DNA of 64,000 nucleotides, from NCBI RefSeq assembly GCF_000003815.2, contig NC_049983.1, positions 23,971,939 through 24,035,938 of the forward strand, in the 5' to 3' direction. The translations under genes and the position numbers were made by a program. Within the stretch, counting starts at the first letter, position 1; each line of letters opens with the position of its first letter. The notes beneath the pieces are model-generated. The model saw only the letters and a list, made by a program, of their open reading frames with translations, made no database searches and was not told where the DNA came from. The stretch comes from Branchiostoma floridae (Eukaryota > Chordata > Leptocardii > Amphioxiformes > Branchiostomatidae). Of this stretch, positions 1 through 11,138 are shown piece by piece.

Positions 1-907
1 AGGTATACATAGGGAAGATGGGGAGAACAGTTGACTGCATATTAGAAAAACAGTACAGTAGTACCTTGAAAAAGCAAAACGCATCATGGAGGCCAGGTAC
101 ACAATAGCTAAAACGAAGGAATATGAGAGGGTCAAGGGTGCATGTGTACAAATCAGCAGTGACAGTTACTTACTATAGACTGGGTGATCACCGCCCAATG
201 TGATAGAGGACAAAAATGGATTTGCTGGATAAAGAGGCTGTATCAATCAAATTATCTAATTCTGCCGTGAACTGTGATGATAGAGTATGAATTACATATC
301 ATATGGTTGGTGTTTATGGTTGTGTAATTTTTAACTAATGTTGATCATGTATGATTATGTAGCAATTCATTTTTGGAAAAATAGGTGCACTGGTAACCTG
401 AGAATTTAGGTGCATAACATATAGGTTTAAATTAGAATATCAACAAAATCTAATCAAAATATTACTGCCTGCCATCAGAACTTGAATCTGAAATTGTACA
501 TTGTATGGCTATCTTCAACGGTTTTCTTTTCTTTCCCTTAGATGCCAAGAATATACTGTATACACAAATTTCTAGTGTCAAATAGTATCTTTACATCTGT
601 GTACATAAGCCTACACAGACATCTAGGTGCACCAATGTACCCACAGTCAAAACTTAGGTGCAACTGTTACAGTACATTTATATTTCCAGCCTTGTAATCA
701 ATTTTACAAATTTGGGGGATGTCATAAATGCCGTTTCTTTTGTCAGGTCTTGTAAGATAAATTGCTATTATATGTCGTGACTCGGGTACTGCCTTCATAT
801 TTGTCGACAGCTTAATATATTCATTTAAATGTATCAGAACTCAGTGTATTGTGCCTTGTGGTAACAAATGGTTGCAGGTATGTTAAACTTTATTTTTATG
901 TTTCAAG
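1..907. other. Intron or upstream sequence of the glycosyltransferase gene
   Basis: No coding exon is recognisable here. The sequence is AT-rich and carries short motifs of the type AGGTGCAC near 384, 408, 625 and 655, which recur in repeats elsewhere in the window (16.7-17.4 kb). The first visible exon of the downstream gene starts at 908, so this is probably intron of a gene that begins outside the window. Confidence 0.4.
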
Positions 908-970
908 ATGACAGTAGCAGGGTGGATGACCTCCCGACAGAAGCCAAGCAAAGTGAGCGCAGTGCAGGAG
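908..970 (+). CDS. Penultimate coding exon of the GT4 glycosyltransferase gene
   Basis: A 63-bp exon follows an acceptor AG at 906-907 and precedes a GT donor at 971. Read from the second codon position it gives an acidic, Ser-rich linker (DDSSRVDDLPTEAKQSERSA). It ends with one base of a codon (G), and the next exon begins with GC, so the join restores a Gly codon and an open frame (...SAGG-FEVRVVLLVND). The exon begins with two bases of a split codon, so more exons lie upstream, none of which I could place. What is seen is the matched phase and splice sites; that it is a linker between an unknown N-terminal domain and the glycosyltransferase is inferred. Confidence 0.6.
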
Positions 971-1668
971 GTATATCTGCCCATATATTTCATACAATAA
1001 TGAAATACAATAAAGCCACATCATACACCCCCCCCTTAGCATTAAACGACAAGTCTGCCAGCTCTAAAAATGTCAGCAGCAGTATAGCCGTCATTATCTC
1101 AATCATGTCATGCTTCTTGGAACTGAACCCAATTGAATGTAATAGGGTAGATGTTTTAAGCAAAATTCTTTTTGGTTTTGAAATCTCGCAACTTTTTGGT
1201 GATTCACAAATGGCCGAAGCCTGTTAAATGTGTGACACGGGGTTAATGTATGATTCAATGAATCTGCATGCATACTGGCATTGATCTCTAGGAATTACTA
1301 ATTCCACTGTCAGAAGTTACCTTGTTTCTTTGCATGACGCATAGAATTGACAACCACCTTCTTCAAACGCAATGCAAATGCTTAGGCCGCAGAACCTTTT
1401 GTCTGTTTAGAAATTGATCTGAACCTGAAGTTCCAATACTCCATGTATTTTGATTTTTGTTGCATTTTTTTATTCTTTCTCCAATTGAGTATCCTAGCAT
1501 CAAGAAGCCTTCATGGAATATTATCCATTTGATTAACATTGTACACATTGTGTCCCTTGCCTTTTCTTTTTATAAACATTAATTAACATCGGGAGGGGCA
1601 TATCCAGCGTAAGTATTTTAAATGACTTTGCTTATCCTTATCCTGTCTTGGTTTTTGTTTTCCTCAAG

Positions 1669-2906
1669 GCTTTGAAGTGCGAGTAGTCTTGTTGGTTAAC
1701 GATGAGTATGGAGCCTCCAAGGGGGGAGTCTCTGCCATCAACTGCCAGCTGGGCCAATTGCTGGCTGAGGCTAAGGTAGTTGTGTACAGCACAGCCCTGC
1801 TTGTTCCTAAACAAGATCAGGAGGCAGCAGACAGAGACGGCGTCCAGCTGATACAGGCAATTCAACTGCACGATGAGTCTGTGCCTACTCTAGATTGGCT
1901 GACCTACTACCACAGCCTCCACTACCCAAACCTCCCTCAGGACGTCACCTGCATCATCGGCCACGCCGACATCACAGATACGGCGGCACGAAATATCTGG
2001 GAACAGCGCTATCCACAGGCAGACCTCGTGACGTTCACCCACATCCTACCCGAGGACACAGAGTACTACAAGGGAGGACGGAAGGCCATGAAGGCTAAGG
2101 AGAAAGAGAATGATATGCTGGATAAAGCCAACAACGCAAAGGCAGCTTTCTCGGTGGGCAAGCATACCTACGACCACTTCGACACCCTGTACAAAGGAGA
2201 CAAGAAGCCACAGAGTCACTTCATCTTCCTCCCAAAGCCATCAAAGATGTTCCTGGATATCAATGTGAGACCAGGTGGACAACAGAAGGTCGTCCTGGCC
2301 GTCGGCAGGGTGTACAAGGCCGAGAATCTGGAAGGCCATGACCTTACAGCACGGGCCATGGGAGAAGTAGTGGAGGTGATCAATAACGTTGCTTTGAGGG
2401 TCAGAGGGTTGAGCGAGGATGACTGGGAGAGGAGCAAGAAGATCATTGAGGACAACCTAAACAGCGACAAACTGAAACCAAGTCTCCTGCAGTATGGAAC
2501 ACAAGAGGACATCAGGAACGACATGATGACCGCTCATCTGGTCCTCATGCCGTCCCGCTCCGAGCCGTTTGGACTGGTCGGCCTGGAGGCTATCGCGGCG
2601 GGCATCCCTGTCCTCATCTCTGACAAGACCGGCCTGGCAGAGTTGATTCTCGAACTGATCAAACAGGGGAAGCTCCACCCAGACCGCAGGCAGGTCATCG
2701 TGAAAACGAACGTGAACAACTCCGATCTTGCAGAAGATGCTAAGAGATGGGCGAGCAAAATCGTGGACATCCTCAAGTACAGCGACTCAGAGTTCGAGAA
2801 AGCTGCCAAGTTCAAGCAGGAGCTGGTGGAGTCCAGGTACTGGGAGGAATCCCACCTCACCTTCCTGCAGGCCTGCGGTGTCATGGCTCGAGCAACAGAT
2901 CAGTAA
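1669..2906 (+). CDS. Terminal exon: family 4 (GT-B) glycosyltransferase domain
   Basis: A single large exon of about 412 codons opens after an acceptor AG at 1667-1668 and stops with TAA at 2904-2906. The N-terminal half has a GT-B style nucleotide-fold start (VVLLVNDEYGASKGGVSAIN) with a glycine-rich loop. The C-terminal half begins near VVLAVGRVY and carries the E-x7-E signature in SEPFGLVGLEAIAAGIPV (about 2559-2612), typical of retaining GT4 enzymes that bind a nucleotide sugar. GC content and codon use rise sharply over the flanks, as expected for a real exon. I recognise this as a C-terminal module that in amphioxus and cnidarians is often fused to Death, CARD or TIR-type domains; that is recollection, not something this window shows. 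Substrate is unknown. The GTG at 1677 is an internal Val codon, not a start. Confidence 0.88.
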
Positions 2907-3905
2907 AGCTCATGGGGCAAAAGTGGATGCGCTGAACAAAGCAATGCACTGGCAATGAAACATTTTGGTTGATTTGACCATTTTGTACAGTAAAGGATTG
3001 TTTTTTTTTAGGACAGTTGTTAAACTTCTCTCGTTCCCGTACTTTCTGCTCAAATGTGAAAAATCGAGATTGTAAGGTTTGGATTCATATCATTTACTTG
3101 TATTAAAACTGGTGGCCAGTGTGTAAATGCAGTGACTCTAAAGTTGCTACTGTGGTAACTTGCCAGTATACAGGTCTACAGATGCAGCGACTGTAAAGTT
3201 GCTGCACCAGCTTTGTAGGAAGATAGGCTTATCTTAGGTCTCCTGTAATGATAGGACACAGTCGTTGCCATATAGACATAAGATGTAAAACATTTTCAAA
3301 GGTAATTTTGGATTGTATGCCTCCTTAACATGCAAAAGGACATAATTATAAGTGAGCTTCATGAGCATAGCGACAGCTTTACAAAGTACATGTACAGTAG
3401 ATGATATGCTGTAAAACTACCTGCTGTTTTGTACATAGTGAAGGACTGCTGATAGTTGACATCTTTATTAAATCATCTGTATGTAAATAATTTTTTGCAT
3501 TTTAAATATTTTGTACGTTAAATATTTTTGTGGTTAGAGAATGACAGTAAATGATTATAGTGATGTTTATCTGCGCCATGTGAATATGTATATAAGTTGT
3601 ATAAATATTATTACTAGGTTTTCCAAAGACAGCGACATAGCCAGTTGATTTCGAAATTGTTCACAGAAGCTTGTAACAGTTTGCTTTTATTCTTCACGCT
3701 AACGGTTCGTACCTGTGCACAGATAATAGTTGTTCACATTAATTTCAAGATATGATTTTAATTTAATACTACAGTGCTATTGCACTATCATTATGACCTT
3801 GGCTATCACAAAGTTCTAAGCACCTTAGTACAAAGTGGTAACGTGTAACATTTCCGTCATTTTTTGTAATGAAAGAGCACCGTTTAAATAAACATCCTAA
3901 CTGAA
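2907..3905 (+). other. 3' UTR of the glycosyltransferase gene with poly(A) signal
   Basis: AT-rich non-coding sequence follows the stop codon. A canonical AATAAA lies at 3887-3892, about 980 bp after the stop, followed by a GT-rich stretch (TTGTGGCTTGGTCTGT) that fits a downstream processing element. Earlier TATAAATATT near 3595 is less likely. A 3' UTR of about 1 kb is normal for amphioxus genes. Confidence 0.6.
3887..3892 (+). terminator. Poly(A) signal AATAAA
   Basis: Exact hexamer about 980 bp downstream of the TAA stop, with GT-rich sequence about 15-30 bp further on. It is the best candidate for 3' end formation of the glycosyltransferase gene. Confidence 0.55.
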
Positions 3906-4160
3906 ACTTGTGGCTTGGTCTGTCATCACTGTAGAGAGAGACTTCGGCATTTTCTGGCTATTTGAATAGACAGCCATCAGTGAAAACTGTATAAAAAAAG
4001 TAGTTTGGCGTGTCATGGTGGTCAGAAAGCTATGTTTTTTTACACTCTTTGAGTAAATATCTCTGTTGGAGCCCATTGAAATAGGGAGGCTGCGTTTTGC
4101 ATATACAACGTTCTACAGACATAAGTGTAGGTTACTTATGGCCAATAGATAGAAAAGTTG

Positions 4161-5498
4161 CTGTCCCTGGTGCTGAATTACAATCATACTAACAGGACCG
4201 TCCCTGGTGCTGAATTGCAGTCACACTAACAGCACCGTCCCTGGAGCTGAAATGCAGTCACACTAACAGTACCGTCCCTGGTGCTGAATTGCAGTCACAT
4301 TATTAGTACCGTCCCTGGTGCTGAATTGCAGTCACACTAACAGTACTGTCCCTGGTGCTGAATTGCAGCCACACTAACAGCCCCGTCCCTGGTGCTGAAT
4401 TGCAGTCACACTAACAGTGCCGTCCCTGGTACTGAATTGCAGTCACGCTAACAGTACCGTCCCTGGTGCTGAATTGCAGTCACACTAACAGTACCGTCCC
4501 TGGTGCTGAATTGCAGTCACACTAACAGTACCGTCCCTGTTTCTGAATTGCAGTCACACTAACAGTACCGTCCCTGGTGCTGAATTGCAGTCACACTAAC
4601 AGTACCGCCCCTGGTGCTGAATTGCAGTCACACTAACAGTGCCGTCCCTGGTGCTGAATTTCAGCCACACTAACAGTACCGTCCCTGGTGCTGAATTGCA
4701 GTCACACTAACAGTGCCGTCCCTGGTGCTGAATTGCAGCCACACTAACAGTACCGTCCCTGGTGCTGAATTGCAGTCACACTAACAGTACCGTCCCCGGT
4801 GCTGAATTGCAGTCACACTAACAGTACCGTCCCTGGTGCTGAATTGCAGCCACACTAACAGCCCCGTCCCTGGTGCTGAATTGCAGTCACACTAACAGTG
4901 CCGTCCCTGGTACTGAATTGCAGTCACACTAACAGTACCGTCCCTGGTGCTGAATTGCAGTCACACTAACAGTACCGTCCCTGGTGCTGAATTGCAGTCA
5001 CACTAACAGTACCGTCCCTGTTTCTGAATTGCAGTCACACTAACAGTACCGTCCCTGGTGCTGAATTGCAGTCACACTAACAGTACCGCCCCTGGTGCTG
5101 AATTGCAGTCACACTAACAGTGCCGTCCCTGGTGCTGAATTTCAGCCACACTAACAGTACCGTCCCTGGTGCTGAATTGCAGTCACACTAACAGTACCGT
5201 CCCCGGTGCTGAATTGCAGACACACTAACAGTACCGTCCCTGGTGCTGAATTGCAGTCACACTAACAGTACCGCCCCCGGTGCTGAGTTGTAGTCACACC
5301 AACAGTGCCGTCCCTGGTGCTGAATAGCAGTCACACTAACAGTGCCGTCCCTGGTGCTGAATTGCAGTCTGACTAACAGTACCGTCCCGATGCTGAATTG
5401 TAGTCACACTACCAGTACTGTCCCTGGTGCTGAATTGCAGTCCCACTAACAGGGCCGTCACTGGTGCTAAATTGCAGTCACACTGTACTAACCATCTT
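4161..5498. repeat. 37-bp minisatellite, about 36 copies, with 13-unit higher-order repeat
   Basis: The unit can be read as GTCCCTGGTGCTGAATTGCA followed by GTCACACTAACAGTACC (37 bp). Single-base variants mark individual units. The variant series GCCCCG, TGCCG...GGTACTG, CCCTGTTTCTG, ACCGCCCC and GAATTTCAGCC recurs in the same order exactly 481 bp apart (4380/4861, 4541/5022, 4601/5082, 4661/5142). Since 481 is 13 x 37, a block of 13 units was duplicated in register. Units at both edges are more diverged. No open frame runs through the array. Confidence 0.95.
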
Positions 5499-6535
5499 GT
5501 CCTTAGTGCTTATTAATGCTGCTGTACACGCTACACACGATACAACATTCCTCATTGAGCCTTACATATGCACACTTACTAATGTCATTGCATCACCACC
5601 ACTGCAACAACTTATTAGGCGCACCTAGCTTTAATATACATTTCCAACAAAACTTCCAATATTTCTGTCGTGGTGACTCCCTTGGGAAAATGCTTCAAAG
5701 CCAGTCAACAGGTGCTAACAATTGATATGAAAGTCCACAAAATTTTCCGAACGCAGTGCATGGACAGGTACAGGCTAGGTGGCGGTAGTCATCAGAAATA
5801 ATAGCAGTATTATTAGCACAATTCTAGTGTTATCCTCACTTAACGTTACACACTGTAGCTCAGACAGCTCAATGACAGTACCTATAGTAACCGCAAGGCG
5901 GCAGTGCTTCCAAGAGCTCTCTACAAACGTGGCCGTGGCTGGTGGCCTGATTCACCCCTCGTCCTGAGTGGCACAGCCCGAAAGGTCAGAGTTCATTCCA
6001 GACGGAAACTTCACAAACTTTTGAAGAGGTATGTTGAAGTTTATCATTCCGTTCTGTTTAAAGTTAGCGTTAATTTTGGATGTGAGATTGAAACTTGTGT
6101 TGAAGCTTAGCCCCATAGTTATGGAACTGGCATGACAGTGTATGAAGAATACATCCTTTGAGTGCCAATTAGTTTTACGCATGAGTTTACACGTGGGTAG
6201 GTGGGTGGGGGGCAAAGTTAAGTTTTCAGATTTTTTCACCCAATTCACCAGCTCTTTACAAATGACACCAAGATGAGTCTAAATTGTCGCTGTACTTTTG
6301 TATCTTTTTTTTGCAGTTAAATCTTGAGTAACAAAACTAGTGATTGAATTTTAGAGTCGATGCAGATTTAGGATTAAAACGTTATTAAATTGCTTGCAGA
6401 TTTTTATAGGATAGAGATTATGTGCACCCGCAGAAAAAACACTTGGGTGCATAGCTCCAATTTGGGGTGCACATGCACCCAGTATTTCGAGCCCTCACTC
6501 ACACAGCCGCACTTGATTTCTGATCTCTGTGAATA
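5499..6535. other. Intergenic sequence without a recognisable gene
   Basis: Several short frames occur but none has exon-like borders or family motifs. Near 6425-6495 is a fragment with GGGTGCACATGCACCC and ...TATTTCGAGCCCT, which matches the end of the GGGCTCGAAAT-type element seen complete at 18071-18418. The rest is unassigned. Confidence 0.4.
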
Positions 6536-6778
6536 AGCCTTCTCACACTAGTTACCATGCATGAGCGGATGAAAGGAACATTGGTAATAGTACGTCAGGT
6601 TGTAGGCCGCAAGAAAATCAACATTTCGCCATTTTGCATGTGCCATTACGTTCCGGATATTGTTATACAAATCGAAACAATGGTAGAGACTGTTGACGTC
6701 TGAGGGCCTTCAACTTTGACAATTATCACTCAGAGTTCCTTTCACCCGCGCATGCGTGTTAACTAGTGTGAGAAGGCT
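6536..6778. mobile_element. Mariner-like MITE with TA target duplication
   Basis: The left end AGCCTTCTCACACTAGTTA (from 6536) is the exact reverse complement of the right end (to 6778), and both sides carry a TA dinucleotide (6534-6535 and 6779-6780). The 243-bp body has no coding frame. TA duplication with short TIRs fits a non-autonomous Tc1/mariner-type element. Confidence 0.75.
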
Positions 6779-7326
6779 TAATTTATAAGCCCATTCATGG
6801 GTCCAAGTGCTCATGCACAGGTCAAACTCTAAGGTGAAGGTCCTGACTTGTAAACAGTTGTCTCAATGATACAGGTGGCCTCCGTCAGTCAGTTTATATA
6901 GAGTACAACTGTATTCTGTATCTCCCGTGTTACTAGCCCGACCACGGGTAGGAGGCCAGAGGGCGATCGGACTCGCAGGTCAGGGCTGGGACCGAGGGTA
7001 ATGCAGAATACATCGTGCTGAAATTGTTATTTACGTCATACCCATTGAAGAAAACACACGTCTCAATCTGAAATGGCCTGGAATTAAAAATAGCGATTCC
7101 TATGTCTGAATCTGCATGGCCGGCCAGGTTTTGCAAATTTTCAACAGTGCTGGCCCACTCTAATTGAATTAGAGTGGGCCGGCTATGTACTAGTATACGA
7201 TAAACAGTGTCGAGTTAAAATAGTTGAGTTTATGGACAGACCAGTGTCTAAGATTCCTTCCTTTCCCTACAGATCACCTATAACATGTAAAGCAGAGCCC
7301 AGTGTCCTCAATGTTGGGTTATTGTG
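6779..7326. other. Non-coding stretch with a perfect short palindrome
   Basis: No gene is seen. At 7152-7180 there is a perfect inverted repeat, GGCCCACTCTAATT and its complement around a single base, flanked by GGCCGGC motifs on both sides. It may be a footprint or end of an unidentified element. Confidence 0.45.
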
Positions 7327-7713
7327 AATGAGTGAGTGCAGGCGAGTGAGAGTGAGTGTGTGAGTGTGTGAATGAGTGCATGTGTGAGTGAGTGAGTGTG
7401 AGAGTGTGAGTGTAAGTGTGTGAATGTGAGTGAGTGTGCGAATGAGTGCATGTGTGTGTGACTGTGAGTGTGTGAGTGAGTGTGTGAGTGAGTGTGTGAG
7501 TGACTGTAAGTGTGAATGTGAGTGTATGTGTGAGTGTGTGTGTGTGTGTGTGTGAATGAGTGCATGTGTTAGTGTGTGAGTGAGTGAGTGAGTGAGTGAG
7601 TGAGTGAGTGAGAGTGCAAGTGAGTGAGTGAGTGAGTGAGTGAGTGAGTGAGTGAGTGAGTGAGTGAGTGAGTGAGTGAGTGAGTGAGTGAGTGAGAGTG
7701 CAAGTGAATGCAA
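7327..7713. repeat. (GTGA)n-type microsatellite
   Basis: About 390 bp of GTGA/GTGT tetranucleotide repeat, interrupted in its first half and nearly pure GAGT from about 7576 to 7695. The reverse-strand frame through it, rich in Thr-His-Ser-Leu, is an artefact of the repeat. Confidence 0.95.
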
Positions 7714-7844
7714 GTTACTAGTAGTGACTCAGTGTGTGAGCGAGTTTCATACAGTCCAGCATAGATGACGAAACAAAATTCAACTTGATCTTAAAGGAAT
7801 TTTTCTTCAGCCAACTTTTTTTCTCAATTAATGCGTGAAGCTCA

Positions 7845-8212
7845 GGCCACACCAATTTAATTTCTTGGTTCACGGATTTTTTCATGAAAAATATGGAGCG
7901 AGAGGGCGAAATGAAAATGAAAATAAAAATTGTAAAATGGTTGGGGTAAAGGTAACGGCTAATCCAAAACATAAAGAAAAAAAGTTTTCAGCTTGAAAAA
8001 AGTACAAAAACACTATTATTGTACAGTAACAGCACCTGTACCCACACTTTAAGGAGCTTATAATAATAAAGGCCAATTTGCTACACCAGAAAGCTGGTGA
8101 ATGGTTTCATTAATGGTGAAAATTTGCTGAGTGGTAATTTTTATTTTTATTTTTTTTCCCAAAAAATAGGAGCGAGCGAATCCGTGAACCAAGAAATTAA
8201 ATTGGTGTGGCC
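7845..8212. mobile_element. MITE with 34-bp TIRs and TCA target duplication (PIF/Harbinger-like)
   Basis: The left end (from 7845, GGCCACACCAATTTAATTTC and on to ...CGGATT) is an exact inverted copy of the right end (to 8212). TCA flanks both sides (7842-7844 and 8213-8215). Sub-terminal AAAATAAAAATT / AATTTTTATTTTT segments extend the symmetry inward. There is no coding capacity. The 3-bp duplication and the GGCCACA start also occur in the element at 41816-42303, so both may belong to one PIF/Harbinger-like group. Confidence 0.8.
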
Positions 8213-8587
8213 TCAGATGTACTTGGAAATACCACCCAATCCAACTTTGAAGACACAGTCCCAGTATATATTACTTATTATGTATGATAATTAGTACTGT
8301 ATAAAATCTTCTTAGAAATTAAACTTAAAGGGTTTTGTTTGATATGTCTTGTCCTCTCTTTTGCAGCACAACTGTCTATACCTTCAGTGTGTACATGTAT
8401 GTGTGAAGCTCAGACATTACAGCACTCATCAAACCAACATGGAGGACTTCAGCAGTGCAGGAGAACACAGGCTCCACGGGAAGTGTGGCATCACCTGTCA
8501 CCTCTCCTCTCACCTGCTGCTCCACGGGGAGTGTGGCATCACCTGTCATCTCTCCTCTCACCTACCTGGATTCTGTAGGAACATTGA

Positions 8588-8722
8588 TCAACGTCTTACA
8601 CACCGTTCCGCGGGAACATCAAAGTCTTCCCGGAAGACTTCAAGGTCATCGAGATGGACAATGACAGGAATTTGGTGTGTCTTTTGGAATGGATTCCTGA
8701 GGGGTGGGACAAAAATGCATGA
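8588..8722 (+). pseudogene. Unidentified coding-like fragment with frame break
   Basis: The frame at 8606-8719 reads NIKVFPEDFKVIEMDNDRN then LVCLLEWIPEGWDKNA, which looks like real globular protein. Just upstream (8455-8570), in another frame, is a Ser/Thr/Pro-rich linker-like stretch with two near-identical 48-bp units (TGSVASPVTSPLT and TGSVASPVISPLT). A splice-like pyrimidine tract plus AG precedes 8366. The two parts do not share a frame and no clear splice joins them. I do not recognise the family. It could be a decayed exon or a chance frame. Confidence 0.25.
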
Positions 8723-8982
8723 CTCCGAGTGCTTAATATGTGCTGGCTGTATTCAATGGTAAGTTGGCAATCTTAGATGCACTAACATGTGCTTATAAAA
8801 CTAGTGGTAGATTATTACTATTAGAAGAATTAAGAGACTCTTCGTACACATCCATTTCTTTATTCTCACCAACGTTTCAGTGACTGTCATACTGACTGGT
8901 TCACATTGTAATTCAGCTCTACTGTAACCCAGATTACAGTTACAGATTCGGTCATAACGTATCTAGTATTTTACAATGTGTT

Positions 8983-11125
8983 CCTCTGTGAAAATTCAAG
9001 CGTCCCAGACGGTGAAACGCCGTTTGCGACAACCGTCCAATGCGTCTCAAATTATTGGGACGCTTTGGACGGTTATGGCAGCGGACGGCATGGGACGGCC
9101 TTTAGAACGCCCGAAGAAACGTCAAAGACGGCCCGAACGGCATAAAAAACGCTTGGACGCGTCTAGATTGGCACTTTTGACGCGTCCAGAGGGACGTCGG
9201 GGCCGTCGGAAACGGCGTCTGAAAGCGGGCACCCAGACGCTCCCGCGTCCGTAGGGCGCCCCCCCGCTGGGAACAGACGTCTCCGCGGGCGAACCGGACG
9301 CCGATTGCGACGGACGTAGATGACGTAATCCAGGCTGCTGGGACGGTCCGGACGCCGATTGGGACGGTCGTAGATTACGTGATCCAGGCTGCCAGGACGA
9401 ACTGTAGCCTTCGCCAGGCCATCCCACGGGGGTATGGATCGTAAAATTCGACAGAAAATGGAATAGCCAAGGAATAGCCAATAGAGTCAGTCATCGCCAA
9501 GGTTAACATCTGGACCAAACGTCTAGCAAACTTTTCTCCTTCAAGACGCAACTTGTAGTTTAATAGTAATATAATAGTCAGGCAGTATGGGAGGGGCATT
9601 TGGAACGTGTGCAGACGGCTTTCCAGACGCCGTTTCTGACGGCGTCTGGTCACGGCTATGATTTTATGGCCTCTAGGGATAAGCGTTCCCACATACCAAA
9701 CAAACAAATATTCAGCCAGGCAGTGAATTGTAGAAGACCACCCACCACCGGGCCGTCAGGTTTAGCTAAAATCAAACACAACTTGAACAAATTTCTTCGT
9801 AAATTCAGACATACACGTACTCCGCGGCGTTTAATCAACTTTGCTACATGTACGAAATTCAATCCGGCCTTCAATCGTGTCCACGGCTTTTTGTGCCGCC
9901 GTGCCGACACGTTACATCAGAATGGACGAGCCCAAATAACATCAAGGGTAAATACAGGACGTTTGAAATTTTCTATCGTAAATTTTAATTGCACCAGTAT
10001 TTATTAAAGACTGGATATATAAATGTGAAATAACGTTAAATTTTCTACAAAGATCATAAGTCATTTTTATTTCGAGGTAGCGAAATAAAGTCTTCCGTTT
10101 CATAAGTTCCTAACCCCAAGTAGTTGGAAGAGCCGACTAAGATTTTGATTGGCACCGGCAAAATCGGTAGGTGCTATCTCATTATCTGTTGTCTAAATCT
10201 ACATTTTAACAGCATTATCATTCTTAATAGAAACAACAGATATTTTTTACAAGTATTCTACAACGTGTTCATAATTCTTTTTATTTTGTGGCATCAAAAC
10301 AAGATCCTAAATTTTATCATTTCTTCGCGTATATGGGGAGGGCACCCGAAACAACAAGTCGTCGGTAAACTTTGCAACAGATGAATGTACAAAAAATGAG
10401 AATAAAATGCGAAGTATTCACTTACCGGCGCCTGCAAAGTATCGACAATCAGCTAACGGAAGAACCGCTGCTTCTTTTGACGTCTGTCACATCTGTGATT
10501 TCTGCTGTCCAAGGTTTGCTGCTTCGAGTAAGTAGTAGTAGTATAATTTTTCCCTCTTGTCGGCGCACGACAAATAATTTTTGTACATTCTTTTTAGTAT
10601 AAATAACGGATACAGTGATCGCCGTAAACCCAACCTCAGCACAATGTCGTACAAACATCAGCTGCTACGTCTAGACGTGAAGTCCTTGGTCCAAAAGTGC
10701 GCAAAATTTAACAAACGGACATGAAATCCACAGAAATAGTCACCTTCTGAACATAAGTCCTGCAACCGCCGGAGTGTTCAACGGTCTGAAATTCGAATTC
10801 ACCCGCTGAAATTGGCGCATGTGCAGAAGTTAAAACGTCATGTTTCCTGTGGGGATCATAAGAAAAGACGCAGCCGTCTGCCGGCGTCGGGTGACTAAGT
10901 ATTTTATAGCCCCGTCAGTGGCCGTCTCCGACGGCAATGGAAGGTCTTTCAGCCGTTCGGGCGTTCACCATAAAAACTGACAGAACGGCACGGACGCTCA
11001 CGATGTGTCCGCGGCCGTTTCGGACCGCAATGAACGCGTCCAGAACGTCTGAAACGCGCTCGGACGCCATTGGACGCTTGTAGACGCCGTCCGGGCAGTT
11101 TCGGACGCTTGAATTTTCACAGAGG
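8983..11125. mobile_element. CpG-rich TIR transposon with GGACG subterminal repeats
   Basis: The ends carry a 23-bp perfect inverted repeat that begins CCTCTGTGAAAATTCAAGCG at 8983 and is mirrored up to 11125. Inside each end, for about 250-350 bp, the motif GGACGC or GACGG recurs every 10-20 bp in many variants (about 9000-9310 and 10865-11110), making these ends far richer in CpG than the flanks. A 60-bp unit near 9296-9410 is duplicated. The 2.1-kb body shows no transposase I can recognise. No clear target duplication was found. Dense subterminal repeats usually serve as transposase-binding sites, so this is probably a non-autonomous DNA transposon. Confidence 0.7.
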
Positions 11126-11138
11126 TACATCTGGTGAG

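Noticed and set aside
4161-5498. CRISPR array
   Set aside because: The repeats are contiguous 37-bp units without unique spacers, in a eukaryotic genome.
7267-7713. 148-residue minus-strand frame rich in Thr-His-Ser-Leu
   Set aside because: It is translation of the GTGA microsatellite in which stops happen to be absent; no splice sites or domains.
9122-10007. Frames of 84-135 codons inside the CpG-rich transposon
   Set aside because: Low-complexity frames from GGACG repeats on the left and no transposase motifs on the right.
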